Assembly: GCA_003533545.1 (NCBI GenBank)
Contig: DQEK01000150.1
Coordinates: 1-5,886 of the forward strand
DNA length: 5,886 nucleotides
Direction: 5' to 3'
Source: Acidobacteriota bacterium
GTDB taxonomy: Bacteria; Acidobacteriota; Vicinamibacteria; Vicinamibacterales; UBA8438
Of the stretch, positions 1 to 4,744 are shown piece after piece. The first letter of the stretch is position 1. The number at the start of each line of letters is the position of its first letter. A model generated the notes under the pieces. That model was not told where the DNA came from, did not search any database, and saw only the letters and a program-made list of their open reading frames with translations. A program made the translations under genes and the position numbers.

Positions 1-1425
1 ATGACGATCACGCCAGGCTTCATTGATACTCATTGTCATCCAAGTGGAGTGAATGAGCTCTATGGAGTGAACACCAACTTAACCACGGTGGCTGAGATTC
101 AAGCGGCGATTCGTACCAAGGTGGCCGACACGCCACCTGGGTATTGGGTAAATGGTTTCATGTTTGATGACACGAAGGTCGTCGATGGGCCGCTACACCG
201 GACTCATCTCGACGAAGTGGCACCAGAGCACCCGGTCAATGTGGCACACCGTGGTGGACATACCAACTGGTACAACAGTAAGGCATTCGAGCTTGCCGGG
301 ATTTCTCGCGACACGCCTGACCCTGCGGATGGTCGATTCCAGAAAGATGCGGAGGGTAATCTGGGTGGCATGGTGGCGGAGAATGCCCGCCGAGTCTTCA
401 ACAACGTTGGTCGCCGGGACGAGTTGACTGAGGATCAAACGCGGGACCGAGCGCGCGAGGGAATGGCACACATTTCCAAACTGCTGACTGCTGCTGGATT
501 GACCAGTGTTCATGATGCCGGAGCAAACCGAAGCAAACTGGTCGCCTATCAGGATGCCTATGCTGCGGGCCTCCTGCGGCACCGCGCCTACATCATGGTC
601 CGTAGCCCATATGAGGAACTGAGAAATGCCGGGATCTCCACTGGTTTTGGTGATGAGTGGGTCCGCATCGGCGGGGTCAAATACACGGCTGACGGTTCAG
701 CTTCTGAACGAACGATGCGGATGAGCACGCCATTCGAGGGTCGCCCTGACGATTACGGCATCCTAACGATGTCTCAAGAGGAGATACACGAAGTGGTTGA
801 GGATGCACACCGCCACAACTGGCAGATTGGCATTCACGCCAACGGGGACGTGACGATTGACATGGTCTTGAACGCCTACGAGCGGGTGTTGGAGCGGTGG
901 CCTCACCCTGACCGGCGGCACCGGATCGAGCATTGCACCTTGGTGAACACAGCTCTGCTCCAGCGTATCAAGAACACCGGTGTCATCCCGACGCCGTTTT
1001 GGACGTATGTCCATTTTCATGGCGAAAAATGGAGCAACTATGGTGCTGAAAAATTAAAGTGGATGTTTGCGCACCGATCATTTCTCGATTTGGGGATTCA
1101 GGCGCCAGGCGCTTCCGACTACCCACCCGGCCCCTTTGAACCGCTCATGGCCATGCAGAGTATGGTGACGCGAAAGGATGTTAATGGTCAGACGTGGGGC
1201 GGTAATCAACGAGTGACCGTGGACGAAGCGTTGCGGATCGCCACAATCAACGGGGCACGGGCTTCCCGCGAAGAGACCACTAAGGGGTCCATCACGGTCG
1301 GCAAGTTCGCCGATTTCGTGATCCTGGAGCGTGATCCACATGTTGTGCAGCCTGACGAACTCAAGCAGATCCCAATCGTTCGGACGGTGGCCGGTGGCCG
1401 GACGGTCTACTCAGTGATGCCCTGA
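1..1425 (+). CDS. Amidohydrolase, YtcJ-like metal-dependent hydrolase (5' part lies outside the window)
   Basis: This is a zinc-type amidohydrolase with a TIM-barrel fold that hydrolyses C-N or related bonds; the substrate cannot be read from sequence. The metal motif PGFIDTHCH is at residues 5-13 (HxH = H11, H13). GGVKYTADGS carries K227, at the position of the usual carboxylated bridging lysine. Further conserved points are H279 in IHANGD, H311 in RIEH and D373 in GASDYP. The C-terminal block (ALRIATINGARAS, then GKFADFVILERDP, about residues 410-446) is typical of the family. In relatives the HxH motif lies roughly 50-80 residues into the protein after a beta-sandwich segment, so the ATG at base 1 is probably internal and the true start upstream. 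No signal peptide can be assessed. The gene stops at TGA and is followed within about 45 nt by a lipoprotein gene, suggesting one transcript. Family is confident; substrate unknown. Confidence 0.9.
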   Translation: MTITPGFIDTHCHPSGVNELYGVNTNLTTVAEIQAAIRTKVADTPPGYWVNGFMFDDTKVVDGPLHRTHLDEVAPEHPVNVAHRGGHTNWYNSKAFELAGISRDTPDPADGRFQKDAEGNLGGMVAENARRVFNNVGRRDELTEDQTRDRAREGMAHISKLLTAAGLTSVHDAGANRSKLVAYQDAYAAGLLRHRAYIMVRSPYEELRNAGISTGFGDEWVRIGGVKYTADGSASERTMRMSTPFEGRPDDYGILTMSQEEIHEVVEDAHRHNWQIGIHANGDVTIDMVLNAYERVLERWPHPDRRHRIEHCTLVNTALLQRIKNTGVIPTPFWTYVHFHGEKWSNYGAEKLKWMFAHRSFLDLGIQAPGASDYPPGPFEPLMAMQSMVTRKDVNGQTWGGNQRVTVDEALRIATINGARASREETTKGSITVGKFADFVILERDPHVVQPDELKQIPIVRTVAGGRTVYSVMP

Positions 1426-1468
1426 GTCTCCAAAAGTGATCAAAATAGTTTCCAAGAGATGTGACTTA

Positions 1469-2200
1469 GTGAAGGTGCATACGACCGTTGGGAAAGTACT
1501 TGGGACGCTTATCATAGGTATGGTCTTCGGGTGCTCTGGAGCCGAAGAGTCCTCTCCGGAAGTCCAGGATGAAGGCCTTGGGACTTTGACTGGCGTTATA
1601 CGGTTAAGTGGTGACCGAGTGACGACCCCAACCATTGTTGAGAACAGCACGGACCCTGAGGTGTGCGGCGAGCGCCATTCTCTTCAAGATTTGGTAGTAG
1701 GACCTGGTCGGGGAATTCGCTACGTTATCGTTGCGCTGGTCGATGTTCCAGAAGATTCTTTTCCCCAAGTGGTCGGCGAACCGCTCATCATCGATAACCG
1801 AGACTGTCGGTTCACGCCACATGTGAGTGTGGTGACTGCCGGGACGGTGATCGAGGCGACCAATAGCGATCCGGTGCTGCATACGACTCATCTGTATGGT
1901 GCAATGGAGAGGAATTTCGCGCTGCCAACCGTCGGCCTCCGTGTCTCGCGAGTGGCCGAAGGGGAGGGTATGGTCATCGTGAAGTGTGACGTGCACGGGT
2001 GGATGCAATCGTTCCTTCGAATCGACCCGCATCCGTTCCATGCGGTCACCGATGCTGCCGGCACATTCCGCATTAATAACATACCACCTGGTGAGTATAC
2101 CCTTGAGGTTTGGCATGAACGTCTGGGGCAGACGCACCGATCAATACGTATTGAGTCCGCACAATCGACCGAGATCAGTGTGAGCTTCGATTATCGATGA
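1469..2200 (+). CDS. Cupredoxin-like lipoprotein with C-terminal carboxypeptidase-regulatory-like domain
   Basis: Predicted lipid-anchored copper protein. I chose the GTG at 1469, preceded by AGAGA nine bases upstream, because it gives a conventional lipoprotein signal: a short basic start, the hydrophobic run VLGTLIIGMVFG, then a lipobox Cys at residue 22. The in-frame GTG at 1436 would add 11 residues and has no visible ribosome site. Numbering from 1469, a cupredoxin-like domain spans about residues 38-185. It has candidate type 1 copper ligands H138 or H141 (DPVLHTTH) and C173, H176 and M179 in CDVHGWM. This CxxHxxM spacing is as in amicyanin. Two further cysteines (VCGERH, DCRFTPHV) are typical of this exported family. 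The last 55 residues (TDAAGTFRINNIPPGEYTLE) form a small beta-sandwich regulatory-like domain. Relatives are often annotated as methylamine-utilisation or carboxypeptidase-regulatory-like proteins. An electron-transfer or copper-binding role is inferred. Confidence 0.85.
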   Translation: MKVHTTVGKVLGTLIIGMVFGCSGAEESSPEVQDEGLGTLTGVIRLSGDRVTTPTIVENSTDPEVCGERHSLQDLVVGPGRGIRYVIVALVDVPEDSFPQVVGEPLIIDNRDCRFTPHVSVVTAGTVIEATNSDPVLHTTHLYGAMERNFALPTVGLRVSRVAEGEGMVIVKCDVHGWMQSFLRIDPHPFHAVTDAAGTFRINNIPPGEYTLEVWHERLGQTHRSIRIESAQSTEISVSFDYR

Positions 2201-2217
2201 ATGACCTGACACTTCGA

Positions 2218-2224
2218 GAAAGGA
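2218..2224 (+). promoter_or_regulatory. Ribosome binding site of the exported unknown protein
   Basis: GAAAGGA lies seven bases before the ATG at 2232. It supports that ATG as the start, which also opens a clean signal peptide. Confidence 0.6.
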
Positions 2225-2231
2225 ATGACAA

Positions 2232-2975
2232 ATGCTTCAAGGGGCGACGTCTAGAATACCAGTAATCCTTCTTGCGATATTGGTAATGGCAATGATGGGA
2301 GAGCAGAGTGCGTCTGCGCAATCGAGCGCTCGGCAGCAGCCTGATGCTGAGGTGAGTTTTTATGCGCCAGCACAACACGACCTCTACGATGGTCGCTGGG
2401 TGGTATCGGCTTCACGGATCTATCAGGTTGGTCGGCTTGACGACTCGCCTGGGTGGGACCACATTGACAATGCTGCGTCGGATGTGCATGCCGTGAACGG
2501 GAATGTCGAGATTGACGTCGACGAAATAGAGAATACGGGCACGTTTATCGCTCGGCTGCAGCTGACAACTGGAGAGTATGTGCTCGAAATCGACCGGTTT
2601 AATGAATTCAGTCCCTGTCAGGATGGCGGCATTGCAGCCTCTCTCTTCGAGCATGGCGATTCCGGATGTGGCGATACGCTGTGGCCGAAGACTTTTATTT
2701 TTCTGGCCGGCTGGGGATTCGGTCGCGCCACCCTGAACGGAGAGACGCTCTATGAGGATTATCAGGTCCACTTCATGGTCACGCAGGGTATGCGGGATCG
2801 CGAGACGCTTGCGGTGAACTATCCGCTGGTCGGTAAGCGCTCACCGGCTGGCGCGGTCAATCCGGCGACTCAGCAGATTGATTTCTTCATTCGGAGCCCG
2901 GAAAATGATGCCAATAACAACCCAACTCGAAAAGTGTTTGACCATTTCTTTGGTATGGAGGTGACTTGGAAGTAG
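2232..2975 (+). CDS. Exported protein of unknown function
   Basis: I do not recognise this 247-residue protein. It begins with a clear Sec signal peptide: the hydrophobic stretch IPVILLAILVMAMMG, then SASA before Q30, a good signal peptidase I site. The mature part is about 218 residues, acidic and rich in aromatic residues, with alternating patterns suggesting mostly beta structure. It has only two cysteines, C129 (FSPCQDGG) and C146 (DSGCGDTLW), which could form a disulfide after export. A distinctive block at about residues 150-190 contains WPKTFIFLAGWGFG, TLNGETLYEDY and QVHFMVTQGMRDR. The C-terminus is FFGMEVTWK. There are no membrane segments beyond the signal and no catalytic signature I can name. 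It starts 31 bases after the cupredoxin-like lipoprotein gene and is followed 45 bases later by an exported cupin, so all three probably act in the periplasm. Confidence 0.85.
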   Translation: MLQGATSRIPVILLAILVMAMMGEQSASAQSSARQQPDAEVSFYAPAQHDLYDGRWVVSASRIYQVGRLDDSPGWDHIDNAASDVHAVNGNVEIDVDEIENTGTFIARLQLTTGEYVLEIDRFNEFSPCQDGGIAASLFEHGDSGCGDTLWPKTFIFLAGWGFGRATLNGETLYEDYQVHFMVTQGMRDRETLAVNYPLVGKRSPAGAVNPATQQIDFFIRSPENDANNNPTRKVFDHFFGMEVTWK

Positions 2976-3010
2976 TGGTTGGTAGCGCGCGATCTTCGAC
3001 GTGAACAAAT

Positions 3011-3015
3011 GGAGA
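3011..3015 (+). promoter_or_regulatory. Ribosome binding site deciding the cupin start
   Basis: GGAGA five bases before the ATG at 3021 selects this start over the longer in-frame GTG at 2979. The GTG start would place an arginine-rich stretch before the signal peptide. Confidence 0.6.
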
Positions 3016-3020
3016 CAATA

Positions 3021-3455
3021 ATGACTCGACGACAATCAACCTACGCAGTCGTGGCCTGCCTGACCTGTTTCGGGATGGGCATGTTTGCGCAAACCGCAAC
3101 TGATATTGTGAGGTACCAGAGCGGACCTAACGGCACACTTCTTGAGGTCCTGTTTGACGGACCCACCATGGGCGCGGACGTCGATGTCGGACTGCTGACG
3201 TTCCCTCCGGGAACCAACTCGGGTGGCCATTCGCATGGGGTGACCGAGATTTTTTACATCTTGGAAGGAACACTGGAGCACGTGGTGAACGGCGAGAGCC
3301 ACATGCTGAGTGAGGGCATGTTGGGTTATGTTCAGCCGCCAGACGTGGTGAACCATATAGTCGATCCGGACGGACCGCCGGCCAAGGCGCTTGTCATCTG
3401 GGCGCCTGGTGGGGAGGCAGCCGAGATCGGCTCGCGCTGGCAGCGTACCCCTTGA
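3021..3455 (+). CDS. Small exported single-domain cupin protein
   Basis: A 144-residue cupin. From the ATG at 3021, residues 1-23 form a signal peptide (MTRRQ, a hydrophobic core, then MFA before Q24). The cupin fold follows: motif 1 is GGHSHGVTEIFYILEG, with H70, H72 and E76 as probable metal ligands and G83 closing the motif. Motif 2 (GYVQPPDVVNHIVD) supplies H112 as the fourth ligand. The His-His-Glu-His set is complete, so a bound divalent metal is expected. Single-domain cupins of this kind range from dioxygenases to non-enzymatic binding proteins, so the reaction cannot be assigned. The gene is last in the + strand group and ends only about 20 bases from the stop of the convergent MerT-like gene. 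Its neighbours suggest a periplasmic task shared with the copper lipoprotein. Confidence 0.88.
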   Translation: MTRRQSTYAVVACLTCFGMGMFAQTATDIVRYQSGPNGTLLEVLFDGPTMGADVDVGLLTFPPGTNSGGHSHGVTEIFYILEGTLEHVVNGESHMLSEGMLGYVQPPDVVNHIVDPDGPPAKALVIWAPGGEAAEIGSRWQRTP

Positions 3456-3475
3456 CGCACGTGTCACTCCCACCA

Positions 3476-3844
3476 TCAGGACAGACGTTGTAAAACGTCC
3501 GCAGTCCAGGAGGGGAACAGCCTGAGGAGCAGGGCGACCACAACGATCGCAGAAGCAAAGCTCAACACATAGGTGGTTGTTCGCTGACCGATCAAACGGC
3601 ATCCTGTCCGGTCGCAACGGCGCCGTTGGCGAAAGTGCAGGATGTGCGCGCCACCTAGTCCACCGACTCCAAGCGGGAGAGTAAGCCAGTCGTACTGCAT
3701 CATGGTCATCATGAGTCCTGGACCTGCCACTCCGATGGCTATTAGCGCGAGCGGCAGTAAGCAGCAACTAGCAGCGAGTAACCCTGCCACGACACCCGTG
3801 GTCGCCGGCAATCGGTCGCTCAACTGACTAGCAATCTGTGTCAC
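3476..3844 (-). CDS. merT: MerT-like inner-membrane soft-metal (mercuric ion) transporter
   Basis: A small membrane protein of about 122 residues that resembles MerT, which carries Hg(II) from the periplasm to the cytoplasm. Three hydrophobic segments are visible at about residues 17-41, 52-70 and 91-110. The first holds the diagnostic paired cysteines C27-C28 in AASCCLLPLAL. A second pair, C77 and C82 (RRRCDRTGC), sits in the loop between helices two and three, as in MerT. I chose the GTG at 3844, which overlaps the end of the upstream HMA gene by 17 bases and follows GGAGA closely. A TTG at 3874 would add ten residues. The overlap implies translational coupling with the HMA lipoprotein, the expected MerP-type partner. 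Mercury is the family substrate, but another soft metal is possible since no merA or merR is visible. Confidence 0.8.
   Translation of the reverse strand: MTQIASQLSDRLPATTGVVAGLLAASCCLLPLALIAIGVAGPGLMMTMMQYDWLTLPLGVGGLGGAHILHFRQRRRCDRTGCRLIGQRTTTYVLSFASAIVVVALLLRLFPSWTADVLQRLS
3479..3507. other. Inverted repeat at the convergent gene ends
   Basis: GACGTT-GTAA-AACGTC (3484-3499) is a perfect six-pair hairpin, flanked by GGAC and GTCC that can extend it through an uneven internal loop. It sits in the last codons of the MerT-like gene, just past the cupin stop. No T-run follows on either strand, so a classical intrinsic terminator is not supported. A transcript end or RNA-stability role is only possible. 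Confidence 0.3.
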
Positions 3845-4190
3845 AGTTCTCCATGAGGGACGCGTCAAATCCAACGCCGTCGATTGCGGCGATGAGTCGT
3901 TCGGGTTTCACGACTCCTGGCTCATACTGGATGTTGGCACGTTTGTCGCTGTAGGACACGTCAGCGTTGACCACCCCAGTTACGTCCAACAAGGCCTGGC
4001 GCACCACCAGGGGGCATCCACCTCAGGTCATTCCCTCAACTGTGAGTGCCACGGTCTCCGTGCTGCCAATTTGGGCCAACTCCGCGGAATCGGTTCGTTT
4101 GGACGACAGACCCTCGCCGGTACATCCGCCTGATAATAGGCTGACGGAAAATACGAGAAGACCAAACAGTGACCAGCGGACCTGTGTCAT
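3828..4190 (-). CDS. Selenocysteine-containing MerP-like HMA lipoprotein (in-frame UGA read as Sec56)
   Basis: Predicted 120-residue lipid-anchored metal-binding selenoprotein. The ATG at 4190 has a strong AGGAGA site six bases upstream. Residues 1-22 are a signal with lipobox LSGGC (C23). A linker follows, then an HMA domain from about residue 44. Its first strand ends ETVALTVEGMT, and the next codon is TGA (4025-4023), followed in frame by GGC PLVVRQALLDVTGV. The motif is therefore GMT-U-GGC, where MerP and other HMA proteins have GMTCxxC. The remaining 64 codons complete the beta-alpha-beta-beta-alpha-beta pattern (NADVSYSDKRANIQYEP, KPERLIAAIDGVGFDASL) and end ENCDTDC before TAG. A hairpin suited to a bacterial SECIS lies 11 nt after the UGA. 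Conventional reading would give a truncated 55-residue product lacking the fold. The likely role is capture of a soft metal outside the inner membrane for the overlapping MerT-like transporter. Alternatives are a point-mutated Cys codon (pseudogene) or a sequencing error. Confidence 0.82.
3995..4011 (-). promoter_or_regulatory. Candidate bacterial SECIS hairpin
   Basis: On the - strand mRNA, CCUGG-UGGUGCG-CCAGG forms a perfect five-pair stem starting 12 nt after the UGA. U-G and G-C pairs can extend it to seven, leaving a GUG loop. The apical loop begins 16-18 nt after the UGA and has G within its first two positions, as known bacterial SECIS elements do for SelB binding. The hairpin is inside the coding region, as expected in bacteria. 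I paired it by hand and calculated no folding energy. Confidence 0.6.
4023..4025 (-). other. Recoded UGA codon (selenocysteine, residue 56)
   Basis: TGA on the - strand falls exactly at the first cysteine of the HMA GMxCxxC motif, three residues before the retained C59. The frame is open on both sides, from the ATG at 4190 to the TAG ending at 3828. Confidence 0.78.
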
Positions 4191-4196
4191 TGACGT

Positions 4197-4202
4197 TCTC
4201 CT
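4197..4202 (-). promoter_or_regulatory. Ribosome binding site of the HMA selenoprotein
   Basis: AGGAGA lies six bases before the ATG at 4190. It fixes that ATG as the start rather than the upstream in-frame ATG at 4322, whose product would read through unrelated sequence before the signal peptide. Confidence 0.7.
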
Positions 4203-4231
4203 GTTATGCGGCGATAGTTCCGTCGAGTGGC

Positions 4232-4549
4232 TCAGTGCCGGTGTTCCCGTTGCAACGCTCGGCGAACTTGTGTCACCGACGGCCAACCCGCTGTACGGTC
4301 GCCATCGGTGTAGACACGACATCCGTAGGCGTATCCTCGCAGCTCGGCAGCCACTCCCTCAATATCAATTCCGTCAATCCGAATCGTTGGCGAGCCGATG
4401 AACCGCTTCAATTGAACGTCGTCGGCCTCAGCGACCCGTATGGTTTCAATCTCTGCGGATATCTTCTCAAGCTGTAAGGCTTCCTGAAGGTTCTCGCGCG
4501 CCTGTTGCCAGGATGGACAGTCATCGAAATAGTACAATTCCACCTTCAT
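4232..4549 (-). CDS. Thioredoxin-fold protein with a single N-terminal Cys (DF-family (seleno)protein relative)
   Basis: A 105-residue cytoplasmic protein without signal or membrane segment. It opens MKVELYYFDDCPSWQQA, a thioredoxin-like first strand followed by a nucleophilic C11 at the start of helix one. The usual resolving position holds W14 instead of Cys. A cis-proline motif (GSPT, P54) precedes the strand IRIDG. C77 in YGCRVY is a second conserved-looking cysteine, and the C-terminal helix ends VTQVRRALQ. Small proteins with this YFDxCPxW pattern are, as I recall, a family whose members carry either Cys or Sec at this site and which are often linked to mercury genes or loosely annotated as alkylmercury lyase. 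That link is from memory. It starts 12 bases after the 35-codon ORF and ends 41 bases before the HMA selenoprotein, which points to one operon. A role in thiol/selenol reduction or cytoplasmic metal handling is inferred. Confidence 0.8.
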   Translation of the reverse strand: MKVELYYFDDCPSWQQARENLQEALQLEKISAEIETIRVAEADDVQLKRFIGSPTIRIDGIDIEGVAAELRGYAYGCRVYTDGDRTAGWPSVTQVRRALQREHRH

Positions 4550-4561
4550 GCAGTCCGTATG

Positions 4562-4669
4562 TTAGCGTTTAGTTGAAGATAGATTCAAGGCGAGACCGGC
4601 CGTGAGCATTTCGATGCCGATGCCAGCAAGGATGAGCGTTTTGTCGTTTCGAGATTCAAAAGCTGCCAT
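4562..4669 (-). CDS. Small single-TM membrane peptide, 35 residues
   Basis: A 35-codon ORF opens with ATG at 4669, preceded by AGGA six bases upstream, and stops at TAA. The product begins MAAFESRNDK, continues with one hydrophobic segment (TLILAGIGIEMLTAGLALNL, residues 11-30) and ends SSTKR. It therefore has a polar start, one membrane span and a basic end. It sits 12 bases before the thioredoxin-fold gene, the spacing of a translationally linked operon gene. I know no family for it; it could be an accessory subunit of the MerT-like transporter or a leader ORF. The ribosome site, clean membrane segment and tight spacing argue for a real gene; its length alone would not. Confidence 0.55.
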   Translation of the reverse strand: MAAFESRNDKTLILAGIGIEMLTAGLALNLSSTKR

Positions 4670-4744
4670 GCGTCTTCCTGCTAATAGGGTACTCCACGGA
4701 CTCCGACGCGGAAACGATTCAGAGATGTTCCGACTCACGACTCC
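4670..4744 (-). other. Gap between serine hydrolase and metal cluster; no clear promoter or terminator
   Basis: This 75-base stretch would hold the promoter of the metal cluster if it has its own. I see no convincing -35/-10 pair, no MerR-type dyad and no hairpin with a T-run. Short direct copies (GAGTCGTGAGTCGG; GGAGTCCGTGGAGT) are present but too brief to interpret. Read-through from the hydrolase gene is possible. Confidence 0.3.

Noticed and set aside
2979..3020. Longer cupin start at GTG 2979
   Set aside because: It adds an arginine-rich stretch before the signal peptide and has no ribosome site, while ATG 3021 has GGAGA at good spacing.
3036..3767. Long - strand ORF of 243 codons
   Set aside because: It lies antisense to the cupin and in another frame of the MerT-like gene, both of which have clear motifs. 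Its product shows no domain or signal.
4023..4025. UGA as tryptophan through an alternative genetic code
   Set aside because: TGA serves as the stop of the amidohydrolase, the copper lipoprotein, the cupin and the MerT-like gene, and Trp at a metal-binding Cys position makes no sense.
4023..4322. 99-residue ORF ending at the TGA, with start at 4322
   Set aside because: The first 44 residues have no signal or domain character and precede a strong ribosome site and signal peptide at 4190. The TGA is better read as Sec inside a longer gene, so this ORF is an artefact of conventional reading.
3967..4401. + strand ORF of 144 codons
   Set aside because: Antisense to the HMA and thioredoxin-fold genes; the translation is proline/arginine-rich with no fold or ribosome site.
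4559..4588. Possible promoter and dyad (TTGAA-N6-TTCAA at 4573-4588, with TTGAAT and TAACAT 18 bases apart on the - strand)
   Set aside because: It matches sigma-70 boxes only four of six each and would leave almost no leader before 4549. It also falls inside the 35-codon ORF; a five-base dyad is easily chance.
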